Of a stretch of 42,391 bases of DNA, positions 16,334 through 24,900 are shown piece after piece. The DNA lies in assembly GCA_028818855.1 (NCBI GenBank), contig JAPPMY010000135.1, forward strand, positions 1-42,391, in the 5' to 3' direction. The notes beneath the pieces were generated by a model. It was not told the DNA's origin, did not search any database, and saw only the letters and a program-made list of their open reading frames with translations. Origin of the DNA: Rhodospirillales bacterium (GTDB taxonomy: Bacteria; Pseudomonadota; Alphaproteobacteria; UBA828). A program made the translations under genes and the position numbers. Position 1 is the stretch's first letter; each line of letters begins with the position of its first letter.

Positions 16334-16606
16334 CTACGACTTCACCGGCTCCACGATGATGCGGCCCCGCCCGCGCCTGATCAGATAGCCGCCGCGCGGA
16401 ATCGCGAGCGTGCCCTGCTCGACCATCGGCCAGAGCGTGTCGACGATCGTTGCCGCGTTACCGTCCGGCTTCCCTTTCGCCGTCACCTGCAACGCCAGCC
16501 ACTCGGCGAAGGCTCTCTCGCCGACCTCATTCCCCACTGAATTCCTGAGCGCGGTGAGCTTGCGGAGCTGCCCCTTCGTCAACGTGGACTCGTCTATCTG
16601 TGCCAT
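16334..16606 (-). CDS. Hypothetical protein (90 residues)
   Basis: No family recognised. Compact, with balanced composition: an N-terminal helical part (LTKGQLRKLTALRNSVGNEVGERAFAEWLALQ) and a C-terminal half reading IVDTLWPMVEQGTLAIPRGGYLIRRGRGRIIVEP. GC-rich codon third positions support it as coding. Same strand as the IHF/HU gene and 80 bp downstream of it, so probably co-transcribed. Confidence 0.65.
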   Translation of the reverse strand: MAQIDESTLTKGQLRKLTALRNSVGNEVGERAFAEWLALQVTAKGKPDGNAATIVDTLWPMVEQGTLAIPRGGYLIRRGRGRIIVEPVKS

Positions 16607-16686
16607 CGCCGTTCCTCTTCCGATCTCTTGTGCCGAACGAATCGATGTCTGCCGCCGATACCAATAGCAGCGCCGCTTCCGCCGGC

Positions 16687-16998
16687 CTATGCCTCGTTAC
16701 CGCTATCGGCCCGGCCCTCCGCGATCCGCATCTTCAGAACGTGAGACGGCCGGAACGTCACGACGCGACGCGCCGGGATCAGCGCCGGCTCCCCGGTCCT
16801 GGGGTTGCGGCCCTCCCGTGCGCGCTTGTCGCGAACCCTGAAACTGCCGAACCCGGAGATCGTCACCGTCTCGCCTGCCGACAGCCGTTCCGCGATCGCC
16901 TCGGTCGCCGATTCCACGAACTCCGCCGCATCGCGGCGCGGCAGGCCGGTCTCGCGGTGAACGGCGTCCGCCAGATCGGCGCGCGTCACTGTCGCCAT
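16687..16998 (-). CDS. IHF/HU family DNA-bending protein
   Basis: 103 residues from the ATG at 16998 (MATVTRADLADAVHRETGLPRRDAAEFVESATEAIAERLSAG), continuing with the beta-saddle VTISGFGSFRVRDKRAREGRNPRTGEP and the DNA-intercalating arm with its Pro at the RNPRTGEP tip, then a C-terminal helix. The GRNPRTGEPxxIPARRVVTFRPS wording is closest to IHF alpha. It bends DNA and may act in replication, recombination or packaging of the element, or simply be an extra genomic copy. Divergent from the DUF6197 gene, so the 323-bp gap between them holds both promoters. Confidence 0.92.
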   Translation of the reverse strand: MATVTRADLADAVHRETGLPRRDAAEFVESATEAIAERLSAGETVTISGFGSFRVRDKRAREGRNPRTGEPALIPARRVVTFRPSHVLKMRIAEGRADSGNEA

Positions 16999-17223
16999 TG
17001 CGAAACTGCACTCCGGTTTTCCGTCAGCGTAGCCCGGCCACACCCTCGCTCAAACCTCGAGACCGCCCATCGGCGGGCCGAGGCCGACGACAGCCGGAGA
17101 CGCGACCGCAGTCGCTCCGCCGTGCCCCCTCTTCCCCGGTGGCGCGACCCACCCTCGCCGCGGGCTGCACGCTACCGGCTCCTCGGCCGCGCGAGTGGCG
17201 GAGCGGGCGCCCCGGGGCGACGG

Positions 17224-17269
17224 GCCGGGGCCATGGAGAGAGGCGATCGCCGCACGGGCTCTCCCCGGC
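17224..17269 (+). ncRNA. Structured 5' leader of the DUF6197 operon (leader family copy 3)
   Basis: GCCGGGG (17224-17230) pairs with CCCCGGC (17263-17269), extended by AGAG/CTCT; inside is a GGC-GATC-GCC hairpin. An alternative stem CCGCACGG/CCGTGCGG (17250-17282) overlaps it, so two exclusive folds are possible. The segment contains GGAGAGAGG, similar to the other leaders. Confidence 0.4.
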
Positions 17270-17321
17270 TCTGTCCGTGCGGTGCGCGTCCATCCGGACC
17301 CCGCAGCCACGAGGAAACCAA

Positions 17322-18062
17322 ATGAACCCACGCACCGACATCGTCGAAGTCGCGGCGCTGCTGGTCGCAGCCCGCACCATCGTGGCCGATCCCGCGCGCT
17401 GGTGCGCATACCCCCATGCGCTGGATGCCAACGGGCACAGGTGCGAGGGGCGGGCGAACAAGTCCGTCTACTGGGGTGCCCTCGGCGCCCTCGATCGCGC
17501 GGCCGCCGACGCCGACGCCTCGCACAACACCTTCCTCGAAGCCCGCCGGCAGGTGAACCAGGCCTCGGTCGGCGTGGCCGAGAGCTGGTCAGGGACAGCC
17601 TGGGTGCTGGACTACGACGCCGCGCATTCCATGACCGTTGCCATCTTCGACGAGGCGATCCGCGCCATGCTCAGGCCGGAGGCGCCCGGCGCGGTCGATA
17701 TCCTCGCGATCGCCCGCACGCTGATCTTCCGTCCCGACCGCTGGGCGCAGGGGGCCATCGCCCTCGACAGCAAGGGGCGGGCGCTCACCGCCTTCGACGG
17801 CGGCTGCCGCTTCTGCGCCGCGGGCGCGGTCGGCCTCTCGGCCGAAGTGCTGGGCCGAGACGATGCCGCCCGCCGCAGGATCGGCCCGGCCGTGGACCGG
17901 GCAGGCCGCCTGCTCGACTGCGCCGCCTTCAAGCTCGGCGCGTTCGAAAGCTACATCGGCCTCAACGAACACGACACCCACGCCAACGTCGTCGCCATGT
18001 TCGACCACGCCCTCGCCATGGCGCACGCGGAAGACGCTCCAGGCCCGGAGGCAAGCCCATGA
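17322..18062 (+). CDS. Tandem DUF6197 protein (two copies of the domain)
   Basis: 246 residues from the ATG at 17322 after GAGGAAA. Two related halves: LLVAARTIVADPARWCAYPHALDANG... with WGALGALDRAAADAD, then ILAIARTLIFRPDRWAQGAIALDSKG... with CRFCAAGAVGLSAEV. Both follow the DUF6197 pattern (a helix, RW-Q-GA-A-D-G, an Ala/Gly-rich helix, ending near a D-H-N-V--MFD-A motif). The first half has lost the cysteine-containing CATGA-type site, the second keeps CAAGA. Function unknown; the family is common on phages and mobile elements. Overlaps the next DUF6197 gene by ATGA. Confidence 0.78.
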   Translation: MNPRTDIVEVAALLVAARTIVADPARWCAYPHALDANGHRCEGRANKSVYWGALGALDRAAADADASHNTFLEARRQVNQASVGVAESWSGTAWVLDYDAAHSMTVAIFDEAIRAMLRPEAPGAVDILAIARTLIFRPDRWAQGAIALDSKGRALTAFDGGCRFCAAGAVGLSAEVLGRDDAARRRIGPAVDRAGRLLDCAAFKLGAFESYIGLNEHDTHANVVAMFDHALAMAHAEDAPGPEASP

Positions 18063-18481
18063 CCGCCACCGCTCCCACCCCCCGCGACCTCCTCGCGGAG
18101 GCCCGCACTCTGATCGCAAGGCCCGAGGCCTGGACCCAGGGCGCCGCCGCGCGCGACGCCGACGGCGAGCCCGTCGGCGTCGAGCATGACGACGCCGTCT
18201 CGTGGTGCGCCACCGGCGCGCTCAACTGCGCCATGTACCGCCATGCGGATTCCCTGGACGTCCCGGCGCCGTTGCAACGGGCCCGGAACCACGCCGGGAA
18301 GATCCTCACCGACACGGTGCGGGCTCTCACCCTCGGCCATTACACGGAGGCCACGACCTACAACGACCAGACCAATCACGGCTGCATCGTCCACGCCTTC
18401 GACATCGCGATCGCAGACGCCGACAGGTCTTGCAGTCAGCGCCCGAATGGCCGCACCAGCGGCGCGGAGTCCGCACGATGA
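18059..18481 (+). CDS. DUF6197 family protein
   Basis: 140 residues, ATG overlapping the previous stop (18059-18062). LLAEARTLIARPEAWTQGAAARDADGEPVGVEHDDAVSWCATGALNCAMYRHAD matches the single-domain DUF6197 form, followed by TYNDQTNHGCIVHAFDIAIADA, the family's usual end. It is the third DUF6197 domain in a row, so the region arose by duplication. The stop overlaps the start of the PP-loop gene, so all three genes form one translationally coupled operon. Confidence 0.8.
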   Translation: MTATAPTPRDLLAEARTLIARPEAWTQGAAARDADGEPVGVEHDDAVSWCATGALNCAMYRHADSLDVPAPLQRARNHAGKILTDTVRALTLGHYTEATTYNDQTNHGCIVHAFDIAIADADRSCSQRPNGRTSGAESAR

Positions 18482-19386
18482 CCGCCGCGGCCCGCCTCCC
18501 CCGTACGACCCGCGCACCCTTCCGCGTGCCGCGTCCCGCGGTGATCAGCTTCTCGGGCGGCCGCACCTCGTCCTACATGCTCAAGAAAATCGTCGACGCC
18601 TATGGCGGTCGGCTGCCGGACGGAATCTGGGTCGCATTCGCGAACACCGGGATGGAACGTCCCGAAACTCTCGACTTCGTGGACATCTGCGGCCGCACGT
18701 GGGGAGTCGAGATTTTTTGGCTCGAATACTTATGGGACGCGCCGCACCGCACACGCGTCGTCGACTTCGCCACCGCGTCCCGGAACGGCGAGCCCTTTGC
18801 CGCCCTGATCGACCGCAAGGGGTTCGTGCCAAACGTCACCCTGAAGTTCTGTTCGAGCTTTTTGAAGAGAGATCGCATCGACTCTTTCGCCCGCCACCGT
18901 CTCGGCCTCAAGCGCTGGCACTCGGTGATCGGCCTTCGCGCCGACGAGCAGCGCCGCGTCCTGCGCATGCGCGCCAGGAACTGCGGTTCTCGCACCGGCG
19001 CTCACGCCGTGCTGCCGCTCGCCGATGCCGGGGTGCGCGAGGCCGACGTCCTCGACTGGTGGAAGCGCCAGCCCTTCGACCTCGGCATCCCCTCCTATGC
19101 GGGCAACTGCACGCTTTGTCCCGTCAAGGCCCGCGGCAAGCTGATCCGCCTCATTCGCGAGAACCCCGCGCTCGCCGACTGGTGGATCAAGCAGGAGGCC
19201 ACGGTCGCGAACCGCACCGGACCGGACGGCCGCGCTTGCGAGGACATGAAACGCTTCCGCCTCGGCGAGACCTACGCCGAGCTCAAGGCCGCAGCCCTGG
19301 CCCACCGCGACCTGTTCGACGAAGCGGAGCCGGGCTCGGACGGGAACGCCGCCTCCGACTCCTTCGACTGTCACTGCACCGACTAG
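18478..19386 (+). CDS. PP-loop / phosphoadenosine phosphosulfate reductase family protein
   Basis: 302 residues from the ATG at 18478 (ATGA overlap). The PP-loop nucleotide-binding motif is ISFSGGRTSSYML (about residues 22-34), then VAFANTGMERPETLDFV, a TLKFCSSFLKRDRI block, and a late Cys cluster NCTLCPVKARGKLIRL plus CHC near the end. This is the phage/element branch of the PAPS-reductase-like superfamily, whose members activate a substrate with ATP; true sulfate reduction is unlikely. DNA or nucleotide modification and defence have been suggested for relatives, but nothing here proves it. Some codons around 18710-18735 are AT-richer than the surroundings. Confidence 0.85.
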   Translation: MTAAARLPRTTRAPFRVPRPAVISFSGGRTSSYMLKKIVDAYGGRLPDGIWVAFANTGMERPETLDFVDICGRTWGVEIFWLEYLWDAPHRTRVVDFATASRNGEPFAALIDRKGFVPNVTLKFCSSFLKRDRIDSFARHRLGLKRWHSVIGLRADEQRRVLRMRARNCGSRTGAHAVLPLADAGVREADVLDWWKRQPFDLGIPSYAGNCTLCPVKARGKLIRLIRENPALADWWIKQEATVANRTGPDGRACEDMKRFRLGETYAELKAAALAHRDLFDEAEPGSDGNAASDSFDCHCTD

Positions 19387-19456
19387 CAGCCAGTCCATCC
19401 GGGTCCGCCGGCACGGCCTGAAGAGACCGAGACCGGCGGCGGACCTCCGAGGATCC

Positions 19457-19478
19457 CGGGCGCCCGAGAGAGCGCCCG
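19457..19478 (+). ncRNA. Structured 5' leader of the ParB gene (leader family copy 4)
   Basis: CGGGCGC (19457-19463), loop CCGAGAGA, GCGCCCG (19472-19478): a perfect 7-bp stem with CGAGAG in the loop. Upstream, GGTCCG and CGGACC can close a larger stem around an AAGAGA-containing loop. The gene starts 87 bases further on. Confidence 0.5.
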
Positions 19479-19565
19479 CGGCTCTTCTCCATGCGCGCGC
19501 GGCTGCACGCTGCCGCCCGTCCCATCCACGTGCCGCCCGACCGCGGCCCATCTCCGGAGAAGCCG

Positions 19566-22073
19566 ATGACTGAACCCGTCATCCAATCCATCCCGCTCGA
19601 CAGGCTGGAGCTTTCGCCCGCCAATGTCCGCAAGACGGCGGCCGGCCAGACCGCCTTTGCCGAGCTCAAGGCCAACATCGCCGCCAACGGCGTGCTCGCA
19701 AACCTCGTCGTGCGCGCCCTCGCTCCCGACAATCAGGACAACCCGCGCTACGCCGTCATCGCCGGCGGCAGGCGCCTGGCCGCGCTCAGCGAACTCACCC
19801 AAGAGGGCGTGTTCCCCAGTGACTACCCCGTCCCCTGCCGCATCGTCGCCAACGGCGCGGCCGACGAGGAGCTCTCGCTGGCGGAGAACGTCATCCGTGT
19901 AGCGATGCACCCGGCGGACCAAGTCGAGGCCTTCGGCGCGCTCGCGCTCGCCGGCGCCACTGTCGCCGACATAGCCGCCCGCTTCGGAGTCTCGGAGCGC
20001 ACTGTGGAGCAGCGCCTGCGCCTCGGCCACGTCGCGTCCGAGCTGCTGGACGCCTACCGCGAGGACAGGATCGACCTCGCCACGCTGAAGGCCTTCACCG
20101 TGACCACCGACCGAGCGCGCCAGATGGCGGTGTGGGAGCAGGTGAGCGAGCAGGGCTACCGGCCCACCGACTGGCAGATCAGGCGCATGCTGACCGAGGA
20201 CCGCGTTCCGGCCGGCGCCGCGCTCGCCCGCTATGTCGGCGTCGACGCCTACGAGACGGCGGGCGGTCCCGTGCTTCGCGACCTCTTCGCCGACGAGCAC
20301 GAGAACGGCGTTTGGCTGGAGGACCCGACGCTGCTGATGAAGCTCGCCCTCGACCGGCTTCAGGTCGCGGCGGACGAGCTGGCGACCCGCTGGAAGTGGG
20401 CCGAGGCACGGCTCGACGTCGACTGGTCCGACCTCGCCCGCTTCGGGCGCGTGCATCCCACCCTGGCCGAGCCAACGGACGAAGAGAAGGCCGAGATTGA
20501 GCGCCTGCACGTCCGCCACGACGAGCTCGTCAACCTGGACGAGGACGAGTGGACCGACGAGCTGATCGAGGAGGCGGAGGCGATCGAGCCGCGCCTCGCG
20601 GAGATCCAGCACGCCATCAAGGCCCGCGCCGTCTACACGCCGGACGATATCGCGATCGCCGGCTGCATCGTCACCGTCGGTAACGACGGCCAGGTCCAGG
20701 TCGTGCACGGCCTGGTGAAGCCCGAAGACATGCCGGCCAAGGAGACCGCCTCGGCGCAATCCCCCGGCGCTGCCAGTTCCCACGATGACGGTGCCGGCAT
20801 CCAGGTCCCCGGCACGGGTGTCCCCTCCGTCTCCGATCCGGCCATGCCACCCGCCCGGCCCGATCCCGAGGCCGAGGCGCGCAAGGAGGCCGGTGTCGGC
20901 ATCGGGCTCGCCGACGACCTCCGCGCCATCAGGACCACGCTGGTCAAGGCCCATCTTGCCGACGACTTCGGGGCCGCCTTCGACCTCATGCTGTTTCAGA
21001 TGGGCCGCGCGGTGTTCACCCCGGGCTATCACGACGATGCGCTCGACATCGCGGTCCGCGAGACCCCGGACCGCCCGCCGCTCCGCGTCAACGACGACGC
21101 CTTCGGCGACTGGAGCCCCGGCGAGGCCATGCTGGCCGACCGCTCGTCGCTCTCCTTCGACTGGCTGGAGATCGAGGACCGCGCGGAATCCTTCGCCGCG
21201 CTGAGGGCGCTTCCCCCCGGCGCCAAGAAGCGGCTGTTCGCCGCCTGCGTCGCCCGCACGCTCAACGGCCAGCTCGCCTTCGAGACGAACGCCCGGCCCG
21301 AGCTCGAAGCCACTGTCGCCCGCCTGGATGTCGACTTTGCGGCCCACGTCCGGCCCGGCGCCGAGATGTTCTGGTCGCGCGTCCGCAAGGACCGGATGTT
21401 GGATCTTGCCCGCCGGACCCTCGGCATCGAATGGGCGCACACCCACCGCAAGGACAAGAAGGCGGTGCTCGCCACGGCCATGGAGGCCGCCTTCGCGGCC
21501 GGGAATAACGTGCCGCTAGGGGTCCCGAAGGAAGGCCGCGCGGCCGCGCTGGCCTGGACGCCGCCCGGCTTCGCCGCCTTCGACACGGGCCACGTTCACG
21601 ACGGCGACGCGGCGCCGCCCGAAGCGGAATCTCCGCCTGCGGAGCAGCCGACCCAGGGCGCAGAACCTTCGGACGAAGCCCGGTCCCGCGCCCAGCCGCA
21701 GGCTCCGGCGGGACAGCCCGAGCCGGCCGCCGACGCCGAAGCCCCCGCGGCACAGGCTACCGATGCGGGTTATCTCGAACGGCCTGCGCCGTCCGAACCG
21801 TCCCACGGCGCTGCCATCCCGGACGCGGCGACCGCCGCCCCTACCGGTCACGAGGCGATCGACGCCATGAACGCGGTGCCGGTCGCGGGCGGCGGACCGA
21901 GGGTCATCGTCAACACGGTCGGGATCGACGCCGACGACGGCACCGAGGCCTCGCCGGAGACCGTTGCGTCGGCGCCGCCCGTCTCCGGCAACGGCCATGA
22001 CGCTGTCTCGGACACTGTCCCGGACAGTGGCGGCGATGCCATGGACATCCCGGCCTTCCTGCGCCGCTCGTAG
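19566..22073 (+). CDS. ParB/RepB/Spo0J-type protein, very long form
   Basis: 835 residues, over twice a normal ParB (about 300), from the ATG at 19566 after GGAGAAG. The N-terminal ParB/sulfiredoxin-like nucleotide domain covers about residues 1-100 (IPLDRLELSPANVRK, IAANGVLANLVV, YAVIAGGRRLAAL, LSLAENVIR), and a KorB-type helix-turn-helix lies at about 130-160 (TVADIAARFGVSERTVEQRLRLG). The middle is helical; the last 140 residues are Pro/Ala/acid-rich and probably disordered. Proteins of this layout are typical of alphaproteobacterial integrative elements, where they may act in partition, replication control or transcription. No ParA gene is in the window, so classical partition is uncertain. 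Confidence 0.88.
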   Translation: MTEPVIQSIPLDRLELSPANVRKTAAGQTAFAELKANIAANGVLANLVVRALAPDNQDNPRYAVIAGGRRLAALSELTQEGVFPSDYPVPCRIVANGAADEELSLAENVIRVAMHPADQVEAFGALALAGATVADIAARFGVSERTVEQRLRLGHVASELLDAYREDRIDLATLKAFTVTTDRARQMAVWEQVSEQGYRPTDWQIRRMLTEDRVPAGAALARYVGVDAYETAGGPVLRDLFADEHENGVWLEDPTLLMKLALDRLQVAADELATRWKWAEARLDVDWSDLARFGRVHPTLAEPTDEEKAEIERLHVRHDELVNLDEDEWTDELIEEAEAIEPRLAEIQHAIKARAVYTPDDIAIAGCIVTVGNDGQVQVVHGLVKPEDMPAKETASAQSPGAASSHDDGAGIQVPGTGVPSVSDPAMPPARPDPEAEARKEAGVGIGLADDLRAIRTTLVKAHLADDFGAAFDLMLFQMGRAVFTPGYHDDALDIAVRETPDRPPLRVNDDAFGDWSPGEAMLADRSSLSFDWLEIEDRAESFAALRALPPGAKKRLFAACVARTLNGQLAFETNARPELEATVARLDVDFAAHVRPGAEMFWSRVRKDRMLDLARRTLGIEWAHTHRKDKKAVLATAMEAAFAAGNNVPLGVPKEGRAAALAWTPPGFAAFDTGHVHDGDAAPPEAESPPAEQPTQGAEPSDEARSRAQPQAPAGQPEPAADAEAPAAQATDAGYLERPAPSEPSHGAAIPDAATAAPTGHEAIDAMNAVPVAGGGPRVIVNTVGIDADDGTEASPETVASAPPVSGNGHDAVSDTVPDSGGDAMDIPAFLRRS

Positions 22074-22091
22074 CCGCCGCATTCCTTCCCT

Positions 22092-22165
22092 GCGCCCCGC
22101 CGGGCGGCGGCCCTCGGGTCGGCGGACTTCGAGTCGACCGCCTTCGGGTCCGTCGGGCGGGGCGC
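22092..22165 (+). ncRNA. Long GC stem-loop leader of the GHKL gene
   Basis: GCGCCCCGCC (22092-22101) pairs perfectly with GGCGGGGCGC (22156-22165). The enclosed 54 bases hold a second stem GGCGG/CCGCC with an inner ACT-TCG-AGT hairpin. It sits between ParB and the GHKL gene. It lacks the GAGAG loop of the other leaders, so it is either a divergent member or a Rho-independent-like barrier. Confidence 0.45.
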
Positions 22166-22199
22166 GCTTCCCTCCAACGCAATATGGGAGATCAACGCC

Positions 22200-23948
22200 A
22201 TGAACGATCGTTCCCACTTGCCCGCCACGATCCGGGCGCGCGTCCATTGCCGCGCCATCGACCGTGTCTCGAGATTCTTCAATGCCTCCGTCGCGGACGC
22301 GGCGGCCGAGCTGATCCAGAACGCGCGCCGCAGCGGCGCCACCCGCCTCGACGTCGCCACCGAGGCCACGGAAGGCGGCACCCTCGTCACCGTCACCGAC
22401 GACGGTTTCGGCATCACCGACCCGGCCGTGCTGCTCTCCTTCGGCGAGAGCGGCTGGGACGCCGCCACGGCGAAGCGCGAGGACCCAGCCGGAATGGGGG
22501 TCTATGCGCTGTCGAAGCGCGGCTGCGTGATTTCGTCGCGGCCGGCCACCGCAGGCATCGCGCCCATGCCCGGCTGGCGCGTCGATCTCACGCCCGAGTG
22601 CTTCCTCGGGAAGCAGGAGGCCCGGATCGTCGGCTGCGAGGATGCTCCTCTGCCCAGCGGCACCGCGATTTCCTTCCCCGCGGACCAGAGCCCGGAGGGC
22701 ATCGGCGCCGCCTTCGCCGCCGCTGCGCGGCACTGCCCGCTCGCCGTGACCGTCAACGGTGAGCCCGTCGAGCGCAAGGCCTTCCTCGACGGCGCCGTTC
22801 ACGTCGAGCGCTGGCGGGGCTTGGCCTTCGGCGTCTACGACAACAGGTTCGCCGGCTTCAACGACCCCGACCTCAACTTCCATGGTTTGGCCATCATCGT
22901 CGCCCTGCCGACGGTGGATACCATCGACGGCGGCACCTGGTCGGTGCGCGCCGACGTCGACGCCTGTCCCGAGTTGGAGCTGGTCCTTCCCGCCCGCCGC
23001 GAGGCGGTGCAGACGCCCTTCCTGGACGAGATGCGCGAGGCCGCGCGAATCGCCGTCTACCGGGCGATGCGCCGCGCCGACCGAACGCCGGCGCTCTCGC
23101 ACGCCCACTACGTCGCTGCCAGGAGGGCAGGCATCGACATGCCGGTCGCGCCGGCCGTGCTGCGTCCCTGGCGCCCCGGCATCGCCGACATCGACGACTG
23201 GCGCGACACCCCCAACCGCGAGCCGGTGCGCCCCGGCATCCTGGTGATGGCGGTCGATCCCGAGACCCAGGATCAGCAGTGCCTCTGGCGCGCAGCGGAA
23301 CTGGCAGGGCTCGCAGGCAGCCTGTACGAGGCCGACGCACGCCTCGAAGGCTACGACTGGTACGACGCGCTGGTGCGGGCCGACGGCGTGCGAATCGACG
23401 TGACCGGGGGCGGTGTCACCCATCCCCTCGATGCGCTACGCGGCCGGTCCGAGCCGTGCTCCGACATCCCCGCCGCGCCGGGACTCCCGGACACGCGGGC
23501 CCGGCCCGACGCCATCCATATGCACATTAATATAGTGCACGCCGACGGGACGTCCGAGACCATCGCCGTCCCCACCGACGTCGTCTTCATTGGCGAGGAG
23601 GGCACCTGGGTCGAGGACGCGCACCCGCTGGTCGCCAGGGACAGCGACCTCCAGCCCGCCGGGCTCTGCCAGCTCCTGGAGGCGGCCTATTTCTCGGCCT
23701 CCGACGACCCGGACGCGGACAGCTGGGAGACCCAGCGCCGCCGCTTCCGCGAGGACGCCACGCACCTGGCGATCAAGCTGCTCGCGACGGAAGACGAGGC
23801 CCGCAAGCACACCATCGCGGAGGCCGTGTGGCGCGAGATCCTCTGGGTGATGCCGCGCGACCGCGAAGTCTCGATCACGGTCGCCAGCGGCAAGGTCGCC
23901 GTCGAGTTCGGGCCCGAGATTCCTCAGCCCGAGGGGGCCGCGGCATGA
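22200..23948 (+). CDS. GHKL-domain ATPase of unknown function
   Basis: 582 residues. The N-terminal third is a GHKL (HSP90/MutL/gyrase-B type) ATP-binding fold: N-box AAAELIQNARRSGA (Glu and Asn for Mg and catalysis), G1 box VTDDGFGI, and G2 region DPAGMGVYALSKRG. The middle (AVTVNGEPVERKAFLDGAVHVERWRGLAFGVYDN) may be a transducer-like domain; the C-terminal third is acidic and unrecognised. No kinase His, gyrase or MutL endonuclease motif was seen. It might drive an ATP-gated conformational cycle on DNA or protein. It leads an operon with two small genes (ATGA overlap at 23945-23948). The family is not one I can name. Confidence 0.72.
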   Translation: MNDRSHLPATIRARVHCRAIDRVSRFFNASVADAAAELIQNARRSGATRLDVATEATEGGTLVTVTDDGFGITDPAVLLSFGESGWDAATAKREDPAGMGVYALSKRGCVISSRPATAGIAPMPGWRVDLTPECFLGKQEARIVGCEDAPLPSGTAISFPADQSPEGIGAAFAAAARHCPLAVTVNGEPVERKAFLDGAVHVERWRGLAFGVYDNRFAGFNDPDLNFHGLAIIVALPTVDTIDGGTWSVRADVDACPELELVLPARREAVQTPFLDEMREAARIAVYRAMRRADRTPALSHAHYVAARRAGIDMPVAPAVLRPWRPGIADIDDWRDTPNREPVRPGILVMAVDPETQDQQCLWRAAELAGLAGSLYEADARLEGYDWYDALVRADGVRIDVTGGGVTHPLDALRGRSEPCSDIPAAPGLPDTRARPDAIHMHINIVHADGTSETIAVPTDVVFIGEEGTWVEDAHPLVARDSDLQPAGLCQLLEAAYFSASDDPDADSWETQRRRFREDATHLAIKLLATEDEARKHTIAEAVWREILWVMPRDREVSITVASGKVAVEFGPEIPQPEGAAA

Positions 23949-24442
23949 CTTGGTTCACGGTACAGGCCGCTTACGCCGGATACTTCGCGAATACCGTCTC
24001 TGTCGAGGCGGACACGATCGAGGAGGCGCTTGAGAAGGCCATCGAGGCGGCCAACCAGGACCCCAACTGGAAAGGTCTGGATCATTGCGGCCCCTCCTTC
24101 GTTGATGCTTGCTGCATCGGCCGCGACGCCGACCCCTGGGACCGCGACGCGAGCCTGCCGGTGCCGGCCCGCTTCACCGAGAAGGGCGAGCCGCCGCTCG
24201 TGACGCTTTCAGGCACCCGTCCGCCCGGCGGACTCGAGGTCACCGGCGGCACCGTCCGAATCCGCTTCGAGGACGGCGCCGGCACCGTGACCACCGAGGT
24301 GTCCGATCCGCCGCCGCCGGCCAACAAGCCGGTGGTCATCGTCCGGCGGAGACCCGACGGCGCTCCGGACATCGAGGTTCGCGGCGGCAAGGCCCTCGTT
24401 CGCGTCGAGGGTTGGGAAGGACGCGACCATGCCCAAGCCTGA
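23945..24442 (+). CDS. Hypothetical protein (165 residues)
   Basis: Starts at the ATG overlapping the GHKL stop. The N-terminal MTWFTVQAAYAGYFANTVSVEADTIEEALEKAIEAANQDPNW looks like a small alpha/beta domain, as in proteins that open with a beta strand and a long helix; then FVDACCIGRDADPW. The C-terminal half is Pro/Arg-rich with beta strands. No family recognised. Tight coupling to the GHKL ATPase suggests a partner protein. It overlaps the next gene by 14 bases. Confidence 0.62.
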   Translation: MTWFTVQAAYAGYFANTVSVEADTIEEALEKAIEAANQDPNWKGLDHCGPSFVDACCIGRDADPWDRDASLPVPARFTEKGEPPLVTLSGTRPPGGLEVTGGTVRIRFEDGAGTVTTEVSDPPPPANKPVVIVRRRPDGAPDIEVRGGKALVRVEGWEGRDHAQA

Positions 24443-24851
24443 TCCCGGCAACGCAGCCACATTCGGTCCCGTGCTCTCCGCCTACACCCGCACCCAGGCG
24501 ATCGAGGACGGCATCCTCGTCGACGTCTCCGACACCGCCCGCGAGGCGGGCTTCACCATCCCCGTCGCGCTCACCCGCACCGTCTGGGACCGCCTGGTCG
24601 CCCTCCCCGAGGGCTACCGCGGGTTCCAGGACGAGCGCGGGCGCCTGTGGGACGTCCTCTGGATGGCGCATTACTACGCGCGCCGCGCGTCGAACCGCGA
24701 CCGCGTGACCATGTGCGTGCTGGTGCGCAACATCCGCAAGGACCTCCGCGACAGCAACCGGGCGCCCCGAAAACACTTCCCCATCGTGGCGATCGGCGCC
24801 GGCGACGCCGGTGAGCCGGTCGTGACGATCATGTTTGCCGAGGACGACTGA
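24429..24851 (+). CDS. DUF6573 family protein
   Basis: 140 residues. YTRTQAIEDGILVDVSDTAREAGFTIPVALTRTVWDRLVALPEGYRGFQDERGRLWDVLWMAHYYARR then a beta-rich end (KHFPIVAIGAGDAGEPVVTIMFAEDD) is the standard DUF6573 pattern, a phage and mobile-element family of unknown role. The start at 24429 overlaps the previous gene by 14 bases. A second, broken copy of its 3' end lies at 25636-25728. Confidence 0.85.
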   Translation: MPKPDPGNAATFGPVLSAYTRTQAIEDGILVDVSDTAREAGFTIPVALTRTVWDRLVALPEGYRGFQDERGRLWDVLWMAHYYARRASNRDRVTMCVLVRNIRKDLRDSNRAPRKHFPIVAIGAGDAGEPVVTIMFAEDD

Positions 24852-24900
24852 GCGCTCCCCCGCGCCCGCCGTCCCCGCCACTTCACTGGAGACAGCTCCC

